In this document: in pieces, positions 30,630 to 39,402 of the stretch
How the letters are laid out: each line of letters starts with the position of its first letter
How positions within the stretch are numbered: the stretch's first letter is position 1
Source of the DNA: a virus
DNA: 41,269 nucleotides
Strand: one strand, 5' to 3'
Virus record (IMG/VR): IMGVR_UViG_3300042372_000619
Coordinates: 1 to 41,269 of that record
The notes under the pieces: generated by a model
Database searches by the model: none
What the model saw: only the letters and a program-made list of their open reading frames with translations
Told to the model about the DNA's origin: nothing
Position numbers and translations under genes: made by a program

Positions 30630-33509
30630 TCAGCTTCGCTGAAGGTTGCTCAATGCGCGCGGCAAGACCCCGCGCACATAGTTCCGGGTTTCCTTGTACG
30701 GGATGTCGGCCACCCACTCGTCCAGGCTCACCCGGCCCCGGCGCGGATCGCCATAGGTTTTCAGCCAGCCGTCCACCGCGCCCGGCCCGGCGTTGTAGGC
30801 CGCCGCCATCAGACCCACGTTGCCGTCGTAGCGTTTCGATAGATACTCAATGTGATTGTCGCTCAGTCGCCGGTTCAGCACCGGGTTGCTCAGCAGCAGG
30901 GTGCGGATCTCCGCATCGCTACGGCCGTCGAACACCTTGTTGCCATCCATGCGGGCCTGCCACTTGGCCGTGTCGATCATCAATTGCCGCGCGCCCAGCG
31001 CACCCTTCGGGCTCACCGCCTGCGGATTGCCCCGGCTCTCCTGATGCTCGATCGCCGCCGTAAACGCCGCCCGCGCCCTGGGCAGGGGCACGGTGCGCGG
31101 CGCTGTCGCCGCCGGCGCCGGCGCCATCCAGTCGCCCGCCTTGCCCGACGGTCCCCGCCGGCCGATCTGTTCGAGCTGGTCCCAGCTCAGCCGCACCGCC
31201 CGGCCATGCAGGTCCGGGGCGGGCGTCCAGCCGCGCTGCGTCGGGATCATCAGCGTCAGGCCGCTGTCGTCCTCGCTCGTCACCCAGCGGCCCTTGTTCT
31301 CGACAATATCGGCCGACTTGCGCCGCCGGGCGGGGTCGGTCATGCCAACGCCCGGCGCCGTCGCCAGCAGTTGCCCGTCCCGGCCGATCAGGTCCGCCAG
31401 GGCGATGGCCGCGCCGCGACGCACCACACTGGGCGGATTGGCCGACGTCCGCGCCACCGGCATCCGCCAGGTGTCGACGAACCGGTAGTCATCCACGAGA
31501 TCCGCGGTGGCTTCTTTCGCCGCCTCCGCCAGGGTGAGGCCCTTCACCAGCACCAGTTGCCGGGCCATGATCTGGGCGCGCGCCACCCGTCCGGCGTTTT
31601 GCTCGCCCGCCCCCGGCGCGGCATTGGCCGTGGCGAAGTACGGCGCCAGCCGCGCCGCCACCTGCCCGTCCAGCGTCGCCTCCTGCCCCTTGGCCGTCAG
31701 CTTGGTCAGGGCCGCCGGATTGCCCGTCGCCTCGGCATAGAGCGCCAGCTTGCCGGGATTGTCCGCCAGGTCCGCCAGCGCCGAAATGTCCGCCCCGCCC
31801 AGTCCGGCCGCGCGCAGCTCCCGCGCCGCCATCGCCCGGGGCGACACCACCCGGCCGTCCTGCATCGGGGTCCGCGACGGCAGGGCCGCCCACACCGCCG
31901 CCAGCGAGGCCAGCGCCTTCGGGCGCTCCGCCGCCGGCGCCCGCGCATAGGCGCTCACCATGTCCGCCGCCTGATCCTTCGGCAGCACCCGCTGCGCGGC
32001 CGGCGCGATCCCGGCCTGTTGCTGCATCCCCAGGGTGAACCGCGCATAGACCCCGGCCGCCTTCGTCAGGGCTTCCGGCGTATCGGCTTCCAGATACCCC
32101 TTCAGCGCCGCCTGGATCGTGGCGCCCGCATCGCCGGGCTTCTCCGACGTCATCGCCCAGCTTGCCGGGTCTTTCTCCCGCGCCGCCAGCTCCCCGGCGG
32201 CGGCCTTGCGCCCCAGCTCCCAGGCCTGTTGCTTCTGGCCATAGTCCGGCGCGGTCGGGTCCGGCGGCGGCGCACTGGCCCGCGCGCGCAGATCCGCCGT
32301 CGACTGGCTGCGCAGATTGCCCGTCGCCGCAAATACCCGGTCGGCCTCCTGCAGCTTCCGCTCCGCCGAAGCCAGCTCGCGCGGCGAGAACGCCCCGGCG
32401 ATGCTCTGCAGACTAAAGCCGGTCGTCGATCCGGACGCCCGGGCCGCGACCTCACTGTCCAGCGCGTCCTCCGCCTCATAGGCCGCGCGCCAGTCCTCAA
32501 GGCTCTTGGGGCCGCCCCGCTCGGCCGCATCGGCCCGCGCCATCAGCGCCGACTTCTTGCCGGGGTCCAGCACCGCGTCATAGCGCCCGTCGGCCAATTC
32601 CGCCTTGGCCGTGGCGCTGTCGTCCTTCAGGATCAAACCTTCCAGCCGCGCGGCCGCAATCTCGCCCTTTGCGCTGCGAATGAAGTCCGCGCGCAAGGCC
32701 TTGGGCACGCCGGCCGCCGCCGTGTCCAGATCCGCCAGCGTGGTGTCATAGGCCGCCGGATTGGTCAGCACATTGTTGGCCAGCGCCCCCAGGGTGCGCT
32801 CCGCATTCTTGGCCACGAACCCGTCGTGGGCCTTGTCCTGCGCCTCCATCGCCGCCGCATGCACCTGTACGCGCCGGGCGTTCAGCCGCGACTGCAGGGG
32901 GGTCTTCAGATCGTCCGGCACAGCGGCCAGCGCAGCCTCGGCTTCGGCGTCATAGTCCGCCAGCACGCCCGCCGCGAATTGCGGGTCAGACCCGTCGAAG
33001 CTGTCCACCCGCGCCTGATACTTCGCCGAAAACGCGGTGTTGAAGCCGATGGCGACATCGCCCAGCCGCGCTTCTTCCTTGACCTTCACCTGTTCGGCCA
33101 CGATCCCGGCCCGGCGCTGGCTTTCCACCCCGATGGCGCGGCGTCCGAAATCCGCCCGGTAGTCGTCCAGCCGGCGGCGCACGGCCGAACGCACCCCCTC
33201 CGAATAGCTGGTGTCCTCGGTCACCGCCGTGAAATGATTTTCAAAGCTGGCCAGCGCCTTGTTGGCGAACCCGCTCTCGCGGCCGTCATAGCCCGCCGCC
33301 AGCTCCGCGAACCGCGTCTCGACCGGCCCCTGCGCATTGCGGATGATCTTTTCCGCATCCCGGTCGTCGCGCGTGGCCAGCGCCTGGCCCACCTGTTCCA
33401 CCGCGCCCGCCACATCGCCCAGGCCAAAGTCGGTCGGGCGCACGGTGTCGCCGCTCAGCCGCGCCCCGCGCGGCGCGCCCACATCAAGGCTGTCCGGAAG
33501 TCTGGCCAT
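30630..33509 (-). CDS. Internal virion protein with C-terminal lytic transglycosylase (SLT) domain
   Basis: A 959-residue ejection protein. Most of it is alpha-helical and charged. The last ~150 residues form an SLT-type transglycosylase: AAIEHQESRGNPQAVSPKGA with the catalytic Glu in EHQES, LGARQLMIDTAKW, GLMAAAYNAGPGAVDGWLK and DEWVADIPYKETRNYVRGVL. It would locally open peptidoglycan during DNA entry. In T7 the SLT domain is at the N-terminus of gp16, so here it is at the opposite end and on another core protein, as is common in other podoviruses. ATG 33509 is chosen since AGGGG lies eight bases upstream; ATG 33533 would overlap the previous gene. Confidence 0.88.
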   Translation of the reverse strand: MARLPDSLDVGAPRGARLSGDTVRPTDFGLGDVAGAVEQVGQALATRDDRDAEKIIRNAQGPVETRFAELAAGYDGRESGFANKALASFENHFTAVTEDTSYSEGVRSAVRRRLDDYRADFGRRAIGVESQRRAGIVAEQVKVKEEARLGDVAIGFNTAFSAKYQARVDSFDGSDPQFAAGVLADYDAEAEAALAAVPDDLKTPLQSRLNARRVQVHAAAMEAQDKAHDGFVAKNAERTLGALANNVLTNPAAYDTTLADLDTAAAGVPKALRADFIRSAKGEIAAARLEGLILKDDSATAKAELADGRYDAVLDPGKKSALMARADAAERGGPKSLEDWRAAYEAEDALDSEVAARASGSTTGFSLQSIAGAFSPRELASAERKLQEADRVFAATGNLRSQSTADLRARASAPPPDPTAPDYGQKQQAWELGRKAAAGELAAREKDPASWAMTSEKPGDAGATIQAALKGYLEADTPEALTKAAGVYARFTLGMQQQAGIAPAAQRVLPKDQAADMVSAYARAPAAERPKALASLAAVWAALPSRTPMQDGRVVSPRAMAARELRAAGLGGADISALADLADNPGKLALYAEATGNPAALTKLTAKGQEATLDGQVAARLAPYFATANAAPGAGEQNAGRVARAQIMARQLVLVKGLTLAEAAKEATADLVDDYRFVDTWRMPVARTSANPPSVVRRGAAIALADLIGRDGQLLATAPGVGMTDPARRRKSADIVENKGRWVTSEDDSGLTLMIPTQRGWTPAPDLHGRAVRLSWDQLEQIGRRGPSGKAGDWMAPAPAATAPRTVPLPRARAAFTAAIEHQESRGNPQAVSPKGALGARQLMIDTAKWQARMDGNKVFDGRSDAEIRTLLLSNPVLNRRLSDNHIEYLSKRYDGNVGLMAAAYNAGPGAVDGWLKTYGDPRRGRVSLDEWVADIPYKETRNYVRGVLPRALSNLQRS

Positions 33510-33513
33510 CTCG

Positions 33514-33969
33514 CTACCCCTGTCCAGCCGCATAGGCCTTGGCCGCCCCGCCGATCAGCGATGCGCCGGCCCCGAAGACCGCCCCGGTCAGGGCGTTGCG
33601 ACCCTCCGCGCGCGTCACCTGAGCGTCATTGCGCCGCGACCAGGCCGCCGTCTGACCGCCATAGACGGTGTTTTTGGCCTTCTGCAGGCTCTGCCGCCCC
33701 AGATCGTTCAGCACCCGCAGGGACGATCCCCGCAGGCCGCCCCCGCCGCCGGCCGCCGCCTGCGTCGCCAGACTGGCCGCCACCCGCTCGTCCTGCTCCA
33801 GCCCCATCTGCGCGGCCAGGCCGCTTTCCGCCAGGTCCATCCCGGCGTTGGTTTCCAGCGCCCGCGCGCGGGCCTTGGCGGCCGACTTCGATCCGATCCC
33901 GCCCAGGATCTTCCCCACGGCCGACAGGCCCGCGCCGGCGATTGCAGCGGCGACTAGCGGCAACACCAT
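33514..33969 (-). CDS. Small internal virion protein, T7 gp14-like
   Basis: A 151-residue protein with a hydrophobic N-terminus, MVLPLVAAAIAGAGLSAVGK-ILGG, a helical middle (KARARALETNAGMDLAESGL) and a Gly/Ala-rich hydrophobic end (GAVFGAGASLIGGAAKAYAA). This is typical of the small core/ejection protein (T7 gp14) that forms the outer-membrane pore. Start ATG 33969 overlaps the preceding stop by one base (TAATG). The next gene starts within five bases of its stop. Confidence 0.78.
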   Translation of the reverse strand: MVLPLVAAAIAGAGLSAVGKILGGIGSKSAAKARARALETNAGMDLAESGLAAQMGLEQDERVAASLATQAAAGGGGGLRGSSLRVLNDLGRQSLQKAKNTVYGGQTAAWSRRNDAQVTRAEGRNALTGAVFGAGASLIGGAAKAYAAGQG

Positions 33970-34370
33970 TACGCGGCCCCCTCAAATTTCCAGATACCTG
34001 CGTCGTCCACACTGGGCCGGAACCCTATGCTGGCCAGCAGGCGTTGCGCCGCATCGGTGTCCGCCGGGGTCGCATAGATGCTGCAGCCCCCGTCCAGCAG
34101 GCCCGTCGCGCCGATGATCGCCAGCCGCGCCCGCCGGGCCGCACGCACCCACTGGCGCGGCGCCATCTCCGCCAGATAGGCCCAGGCTCCCCACTGGCGC
34201 GGCGCGATCCGGCTGAAGCCCGCCACCCCCAGCACCGCCCCGGTGTCGTCCAGCAGGCTGACTTTCGGCCCGTCCGGCAACATGCCGCCCGCCGCGCGAT
34301 AGTCCGCCACGAAATCCGCCCGGGCGTTGACCCGCGCCTCATCGCCCATGAGGTAGCCGCGCAACCGCAT
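33969..34370 (-). CDS. GNAT-like protein, T7 gp13 position
   Basis: A 133-residue protein that appears to have a GNAT acetyltransferase-like fold: GPKVSLLDDTGAVLGVAGFS then APRQWGAWAYLAEMAPRQWV, and a C-terminal DAAQRLLASIGFRPS, the last being the usual closing motif. T7 gp13, in the same place before the small core protein, is also GNAT-like, so a role in internal-core assembly is inferred and enzymatic activity need not exist. ATG 34370 overlaps the stop of the nozzle gene by one base (TGATG). Confidence 0.75.
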   Translation of the reverse strand: MRLRGYLMGDEARVNARADFVADYRAAGGMLPDGPKVSLLDDTGAVLGVAGFSRIAPRQWGAWAYLAEMAPRQWVRAARRARLAIIGATGLLDGGCSIYATPADTDAAQRLLASIGFRPSVDDAGIWKFEGAA

Positions 34371-36583
34371 CACGCCGCCTCATACAGCGGGCGGATCGCG
34401 TAGATCGACAGGTCGTAGGGCTTGTCCGTCTCGATGATCACCCGGACGTCGCGGTCCGCGCCGCCACCCAGAAACACCTTGGCGCGCTTGCGGCGCACGA
34501 CCGGCACGGTGTCTTCCGAACGGCGCTGGATCACATCCTCCGTCGGCACATAGCGCTCGTCCGGCTCGTCCTGCGACTGGCTCTGGATCTTCGCCTCGAC
34601 GCACCCCAGCACCACATAGACGTGGCTGGGGCGGCTTTTCTTGGCCAGCGGGTTGCCCTGCCGGTCAGGATCGAACGGCAACGTCTTGAACCGCCGCAGC
34701 ATGGCCAGCCCGACGAACACCTCCGACGCCGCCGCCGGCAGGGTGATGGTGCCGCCGGTCACGATCAAGCCACCCACAAATGCCCCGTCGGCCAGCACGC
34801 TGACCGTCTCGCCTTCCAGATGCGCCAGGCCCGAGATCACCGTCGCGGGCGCGCCCTCATAGAAATCGGCGCAATCCAGGAACATGCCGTCCCGGCGCGG
34901 GGCCAGGGTGAAGTGCGCCCGCTGCGGCGCACCGCCCTTGAAGCGCACCGCCGCCACATGCAGCACATCCTGCCCGTCCGGATCGCTGGCGGTCGCCAGG
35001 CTTTCCACTGCGAACCCGCCCGCGATCGGCTGGCGGCGCACGCCCAGCACGCCATGCTCCGCATGATAGGTCAGGCAGGCCAGACCGCCGTCGCGGAGCT
35101 GCATCCAGATATTGTTGTCGGGCCGCGACCAGGCCCAGCCCGCCACGCCCCGCCCATAGACATGCTGGCCCAGCACCGACAGGTCGCGCCCGGCCGACGC
35201 CTGATCCCCGCCGCCGCCCAGCGTCAGCTCGCGCACCACAGTGCCGCCCTTGGCCACATGAAGAATAAGAGACGGCGGGCCTTGCACCACCAGCGGCATC
35301 ACATCCGCCGATCCGTGGCTCGACACCCGGCGCGCCTTCACCGACGCCGGGCTGATCGGGTCATCAATCGTGGCGCCCGCCACCACCCATTCGGCGTCGG
35401 TCGTGCCCACCGCGAAGACGATCCCCTCGATCATCCACACGATCCGCGCCCGGTTATCCCCGAGCTGCACCCGGCAGGCGTCGTCGTCCACCGTCAGGCC
35501 GGTGCCCAGCCCCGGCTTGAAGTCGGCGAAGGCCGGGGTAAATCCCGCCGTCCTGGAAAACTCGATCACGTCCGGGCGCTTGAGGGTCGCCGCCAGCGCC
35601 AGCCGCTCCTCGCGCACTGCCACCAGCGCCGTGGGATAGCCCTCGGCGTCGCTGATCGCCTGATCGCTCCAGTTGGGGGTCGCCGTCCCGGTGACGAACG
35701 GCGGCACGCCCAGGGCCGTGGCGATCACCTGTGTCGGACTGGTGAAGGCCGTGATCTGGAACGCCGTCGCCCCGTCGTGCTGGAAGTCCCACAGCACCAC
35801 CCCGTCCGACACCTCGCCCGCCTCATGGCTGGGGGGCGTGTTGCCCGTCGTCCCGCCGGCCGTGGTCGCGTAGATCCGGCCCACGCTGATGATGTTCTCG
35901 CCGGCCACATAGGCCGTGTTGGGCGCCCAGGTCTTCAGACCCGGCCCGCCGCCCGGCGGCCGCGCCAGGATCTGCGCCCCGATATGCGCCACCGACCAGT
36001 GCGTCCAGCTCGCGCCCGTACAGTCGATCTGCCAGCTCCCGCCGCCCAGACTGGTGAAGGTCAGGGTCTGCGTCTCGTCGCTGTTCTCCGCCAGCCAGGG
36101 GCCGTTCTTCAGGGCCTGCACCGCCGCCGTCCAGTCGTTGTCGGCGCGGCGCTGGATCTGGGTGGCCAACAGGCCGTAGCGGCTGGTGATGAACCCGATG
36201 TCGCCCACCTGCTTGATCCGCAGGCCCGCCAGGTCCGACGCCGAATAGCCGTGGGCGAACTCATAGGGCGTGCCCGATCCCGGCGTCGTCTCGATCACCG
36301 CCCCGCGCGCCGTCCAGACGCGGGCGTAAAGCTCGCCGAACTCCAGCACCAGCCCCTCGCCGTCCGGCCGGTTCCACGAGAACAACGCCTGCTGGCTGGC
36401 CTGAAACTTCGGCGCCCCGCGCCGGTAGAACCCGCCGCGGCTCACGTTGGGGCCGGTGATCGCCCCGATCATGTTCGAGGCTTCCTCGCAGCCGGTCGCC
36501 ACCTGCTCCAGGTCCGACCGCTCCCACGCCTCCTCGGAGATCTCCCCCGACACAAAGCTGTTGTTGTAGCCTGACACCTGCAT
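34370..36583 (-). CDS. Tail tubular protein B (nozzle), T7 gp12-like
   Basis: A 737-residue nozzle protein. The N-terminal part (NNSFVSGEISEEAWERSDLE, VATGCEEASNMIGAITGPN, RRGAPKF) is the typical start of this family. Later come GLAHLEGETVSVLADGAFVG and TLPAAASEVFVGLAMLRRFK, the characteristic hub segment. The C-terminus is DVRVIIETDKPYDLSIYAIR. Forms the distal tube to which fibres attach. Start ATG 36583. The gene is separated from tail tubular protein A by 269 bases with a strong terminator and two REP-like repeats, unusual in this densely packed operon. Confidence 0.9.
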   Translation of the reverse strand: MQVSGYNNSFVSGEISEEAWERSDLEQVATGCEEASNMIGAITGPNVSRGGFYRRGAPKFQASQQALFSWNRPDGEGLVLEFGELYARVWTARGAVIETTPGSGTPYEFAHGYSASDLAGLRIKQVGDIGFITSRYGLLATQIQRRADNDWTAAVQALKNGPWLAENSDETQTLTFTSLGGGSWQIDCTGASWTHWSVAHIGAQILARPPGGGPGLKTWAPNTAYVAGENIISVGRIYATTAGGTTGNTPPSHEAGEVSDGVVLWDFQHDGATAFQITAFTSPTQVIATALGVPPFVTGTATPNWSDQAISDAEGYPTALVAVREERLALAATLKRPDVIEFSRTAGFTPAFADFKPGLGTGLTVDDDACRVQLGDNRARIVWMIEGIVFAVGTTDAEWVVAGATIDDPISPASVKARRVSSHGSADVMPLVVQGPPSLILHVAKGGTVVRELTLGGGGDQASAGRDLSVLGQHVYGRGVAGWAWSRPDNNIWMQLRDGGLACLTYHAEHGVLGVRRQPIAGGFAVESLATASDPDGQDVLHVAAVRFKGGAPQRAHFTLAPRRDGMFLDCADFYEGAPATVISGLAHLEGETVSVLADGAFVGGLIVTGGTITLPAAASEVFVGLAMLRRFKTLPFDPDRQGNPLAKKSRPSHVYVVLGCVEAKIQSQSQDEPDERYVPTEDVIQRRSEDTVPVVRRKRAKVFLGGGADRDVRVIIETDKPYDLSIYAIRPLYEAA

Positions 36584-36648
36584 TCCAGCAGGATGCCGCC
36601 CAGCCCGCGCACGTGGATAAACCGCGCCTGCCCAGATCCTCCCCAGAT

Positions 36649-36737
36649 CCTCCCCCCGGTGGGGGAGGGGGACCGCGCGAAGCGGGGTGGAGGGGGCCTT
36701 GGGGGAGGTGGCTCGCGCAGCGAGACGGAGGGGGCTG
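36649..36737. repeat. Two REP-like elements upstream of the nozzle gene
   Basis: An element at 36649-36696 (CCTCCCCCCGG/TGGGGGAGG, then GACCGCGCGAAGCGGGGTGG) is followed by a second of another subtype at 36697-36737 (GGGGGAGGTGGCTCGCGCAG and on). They belong to the same family as the elements at 24651 and 40745. The short piece CCCAGATCCT is also repeated just before. No gene is seen from 36584 to 36852. Confidence 0.8.
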
Positions 36738-36752
36738 CCGCCGCACAGCCCA

Positions 36753-36781
36753 CAAAAAAGGCCCCGGCGCGAACCGGGGCC
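36753..36781 (-). terminator. Intrinsic terminator between the two tail tubular genes
   Basis: Read on the minus strand, arms GGCCCCGG and CCGGGGCC (8 bp, loop TTCGCG) are followed directly by six T (complement of 36754-36759). It is the best intrinsic terminator in the window. It lies in the middle of the late operon, just after tail tubular protein A and upstream of the nozzle gene. Confidence 0.85.
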
Positions 36782-36852
36782 AGTCAGGGAGGAAACGCCA
36801 CCAAGGGCGGCGAGATCAGGATCAGCGCGCCGGGCAGGCCGTGGATAAACCC

Positions 36853-37467
36853 CTACGCCGCTTGCGCCCGCAACGCCGCAAACCCACTGGCGAACATGAC
36901 CTCCGGCTCCAGATACTGCCCGGCCTCCCCGCCCATGGCCATCTGCAGGGCCTCATCGGCCTGCCGCGTCAGTCGCGCCGCGCCGTCATAGTCGTTCTTC
37001 AGCGGCCCGGCCGTCCGCGCCGCCAGCAGCAGGGCCATGTAGTTGCACAGGTCCGGCGAATAGGCCTCCCAGGCCTTGCGCTCGCTGAAGGCGATGTTCA
37101 GGGCCGCCTCGTCGCAGCGCACCACCTTCTTGACCGCGCTGGAGATCACCTCCGTGCCCACCTCGAACGGCACGTCATCGCCGTCCACAACCCACATCTT
37201 CACGAAGGTGTCGGGCAGGATGAACAGGTTTTTCCACTTCCAGTTGGTCGGCGGCGACACCGCCGGCGCCAGGGTCGTGTAGCTCAGGGCGCACAGCCAG
37301 GGATGCCGCGACAGGGCGAATTGCTCGACGCCCGCCCGCCCGTCCAGTTGCCCCAGCACCTTGGCCAGCGCCGCCCCCGGCGGATCGGTGTCAATCGCCG
37401 AAAACCCGGGCTCGCCCAGGTGCGCCATCGCGGTGTTGATCACTTCGTTTTTGGCGGTCAGCGTCAA
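36853..37467 (-). CDS. Tail tubular protein A (adaptor), T7 gp11-like
   Basis: A 204-residue adaptor between portal and nozzle. The product begins LTAKNEVINTAMAHLGEPG and has VLGQLDGRAGVEQFALSRHP, then WLCALSYTTLAP. FAKKLFLP-like WKWKNLFILPDTFVKMWVVD follows, and a helical C-terminus (AYSPDLCNYMALLLAARTAG). These are the usual blocks of the tail tubular A family (N-A-x-x-x-I/L-G, HPW at the helix end). I choose TTG 37467 because GGAGGT lies five bases upstream and no ATG fits. The frame further upstream runs into a terminator. It is followed by an intrinsic terminator and REP-like repeats before the nozzle gene. Confidence 0.86.
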   Translation of the reverse strand: MTLTAKNEVINTAMAHLGEPGFSAIDTDPPGAALAKVLGQLDGRAGVEQFALSRHPWLCALSYTTLAPAVSPPTNWKWKNLFILPDTFVKMWVVDGDDVPFEVGTEVISSAVKKVVRCDEAALNIAFSERKAWEAYSPDLCNYMALLLAARTAGPLKNDYDGAARLTRQADEALQMAMGGEAGQYLEPEVMFASGFAALRAQAA

Positions 37468-37527
37468 GGTGCACCTCCAGGGCGCGTCGGGTCGGGAGAT
37501 CCCGAAGGGTCGACGACCGCGCCCAAG

Positions 37528-37582
37528 CAAAAATTGCAAACGGCGCGGGGGTTGGAAGGACCATTGGTCACACCCCCGCGCC
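37528..37582 (-). terminator. Probable terminator between the head gene at 37672 and tail tubular protein A
   Basis: On the minus strand, GGCGCGGGGGT (37582-37572) pairs with ACCCCCGCGCC (37552-37542), 11 bp with a 19-base loop. TTTGCAATTTTT follows. It has the form of an intrinsic terminator with an interrupted T-run. Its position after the capsid genes suggests it lowers expression of the tail genes relative to capsid. Confidence 0.65.
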
Positions 37583-37671
37583 GCGCTTCCGGCTTGCTAT
37601 CGAAAACCCGCCGGAGATCCAGCCGCCTGACACGCGATGTTGCGCAGCGCGGGCGGGGCGGCTGAAGCCTA

Positions 37672-38160
37672 TCAGGCCAGACGCCGCTGACCGACAACCT
37701 GCCAGGTGATCGTGCCCGTACCGGGGTCGCCGCCTTCGAGCTTGGCGAAGATCGCGATCGTGCCGCCGGGGTCAGCGCCAAGGCCTAGCACCTGCCACAG
37801 CGGCTTCCAGTAGTTGGCCACATCGACGTTCTTGTAGAAGCCGCACGAACCGGCCGCCGTGGCCACATCCTGCGCCGCCACCAGGGCGTTCTCGGTCGCC
37901 GTCGATCCCACGTCCATGGTGATCGAGGTCCCCATATCATCGAAGTAGATCTGGCTCTGCAGCGGGTTGATGATCACATCCGAGGGGAAGTCCCCCAGTT
38001 TCACGCGATCATTTTGCGCAAAGGCGGTCACAACCTCGATCGTGTCGCGGATCAGCACCACGTCCGTGCCGCCCTTCAGGGCGTTCGGGACGTTGTAGGG
38101 GTTGGCGCCGGCAGCGGCCGCCAGCGGGGTTCCAACCAGGTCGCCGTTGAAATCAGGCAT
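37672..38160 (-). CDS. Small head-associated protein, 162 residues
   Basis: Directly downstream of the major capsid gene. The product, MPDFNGDLVGTPLAAAAGAN, then GTDVVLIRDTIEVVTAFAQN and TSITMDVGSTATENALVAAQ, has a repeating beta-strand pattern and ends TGTITWQVVGQRRLA. Position and composition suit a head decoration or head-completion protein; the sequence alone does not settle it. ATG 38160 has only a weak ribosome site (GAAAGAC). A 107-base gap with a hairpin separates it from the capsid gene. Confidence 0.7.
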   Translation of the reverse strand: MPDFNGDLVGTPLAAAAGANPYNVPNALKGGTDVVLIRDTIEVVTAFAQNDRVKLGDFPSDVIINPLQSQIYFDDMGTSITMDVGSTATENALVAAQDVATAAGSCGFYKNVDVANYWKPLWQVLGLGADPGGTIAIFAKLEGGDPGTGTITWQVVGQRRLA

Positions 38161-38227
38161 CGTCTTGGGTCTTTCGGAGTTCCCGGCGCTTGCGGCGGCG
38201 GGGGGCCTGTTGGCCCGACAAGAATGT

Positions 38228-38251
38228 GGGTCGCCCCCTCAGGAGCGACCC
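38228..38251 (-). terminator. Stem-loop after the major capsid gene
   Basis: The arms GGGTCGC (38228-38234) and GCGACCC (38245-38251) enclose a 10-base loop. It lies 18 bases after the capsid stop. Without a T-run it is more probably an RNA-stabilising or partial terminator structure. Confidence 0.5.
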
Positions 38252-38268
38252 GGTTCCGGATGGCTGGC

Positions 38269-39186
38269 CTAGAAGACCACCTCGCTGCACAGCACCTGCA
38301 CCACGCCTTCGTCGTAGCGGCGCAGGCAACCGCGCTCGACCTCGTAGTAGGCCTGCCAGCGATAGGATTTATCCGCCCGCTGGGTGAGCTGGGCATTGGT
38401 GATCGGGCGCTCCTTGTACTGGATCGCCGGCTTCACCCACGCCGCGCACCGGCGGATGTTGGTGGCCACGGTCAGCCGCTCGCTGCGGATGAACTTGAAG
38501 CCCATGAAGTCGTTGGTCTTGCCCGACGCCAGGGCGCCGATGGTGTTGTAGTCGGCGCTGGTCACAGGCGTGGACGACAGCAGGTTGCCGAGCTGGATGG
38601 AGCTGGCGGCAAAGTACCGCTCGCCCTCGATCTCGGACTGATCCAGCATGATCTTGGCCTTGATCAGCTTGCCCACCGTCAGCGGCAGGTTGCCGGAGCC
38701 CGGCAGCACTTCGCTGTCATGGATGAAGTCGCGGTTGTCCACGGCGATGATCTGGGCGGCCGGGAAGGCCGTCGAGGTTTCGCCGTTCTGGCCATTGCGG
38801 CTGTTCTCGAACAGACCCTGGATAATCCGGTCGTCGGACCCCCGGTTCTTTTCGGCCATCATGCTTTCCATGATCGGATTGGTCGGGTCCACCAGCATGC
38901 GGACCTTTTCCAGCGTCTCGATCCAGCGCTGGTTTTGCTTGGCCTCGAAAAAGCCAACGCGGCGCTTGTGGTCGGCGAAGCCTTCCGGGGTCGGCGGCGC
39001 ACGGCCAGTGACCGTCACCTCGTTGCCGTTGGCCACGCCGATGTCGTCGGCGTTGAACAGGGTTCCGGGGGCGGTGTGGCTCAGGTCGGCATCAACCGCG
39101 CCGATGAACCGCTTTTCCATCTGTTGCGGCGACAGGCGCAGATTGGCCATGAAACCGGGAACGTATTGGGTCGCTTCGTTGGACAT
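38269..39186 (-). CDS. Major capsid protein
   Basis: A 305-residue capsid protein of the podovirus/N4-like HK97-fold type. It starts MSNEATQYVPGFMANLRLSP, continues QQMEKRFIGAVDADLSH and HKRRVGFFEAKQNQRWIETL, then MESMMAEKNRGSDDRIIQGL. The C-terminal part includes DFMGFKFIRSERLTV and a string typical of the P-domain (YRWQAYYEVERGCLRRYDEG). ATG 39186 has GAGG six bases upstream. It follows the scaffold gene, with a 216-base gap that ends in a strong hairpin. The family assignment by eye is sure as to capsid. The precise Pfam family is less sure. Confidence 0.9.
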   Translation of the reverse strand: MSNEATQYVPGFMANLRLSPQQMEKRFIGAVDADLSHTAPGTLFNADDIGVANGNEVTVTGRAPPTPEGFADHKRRVGFFEAKQNQRWIETLEKVRMLVDPTNPIMESMMAEKNRGSDDRIIQGLFENSRNGQNGETSTAFPAAQIIAVDNRDFIHDSEVLPGSGNLPLTVGKLIKAKIMLDQSEIEGERYFAASSIQLGNLLSSTPVTSADYNTIGALASGKTNDFMGFKFIRSERLTVATNIRRCAAWVKPAIQYKERPITNAQLTQRADKSYRWQAYYEVERGCLRRYDEGVVQVLCSEVVF

Positions 39187-39358
39187 GAAATCCTCGCTGC
39201 GAGCGGTCGCGGGTCACGCGCACGCGCTCTCGATCAAAATTGGGATTGATCGGCAGCGACCCCCGGCTTCAAAGTCCGGACGCAAGCCTGGAGTTTACGC
39301 CCCCCGGCGTCGCCCTCTGTCCGGACCGTTCAGGACGGGTTCCCGGTTCAGGCGATGC

Positions 39359-39389
39359 ACGGAAGGCGCAACTGATTTGCGCCTTCCGT
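39359..39389 (-). terminator. Perfect 13-bp stem-loop between scaffold and capsid genes
   Basis: The arms ACGGAAGGCGCAA (39359-39371) and TTGCGCCTTCCGT (39377-39389) form an uninterrupted 13-bp stem with a 5-base loop, 13 bases after the scaffold stop. No T-run follows. It could be an RNase processing site that separates scaffold and capsid messages and lets capsid be made in excess. The remaining gap (39187-39358) shows no recognisable element. Confidence 0.6.
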
Positions 39390-39402
39390 CAAGTCATTGC
39401 TA

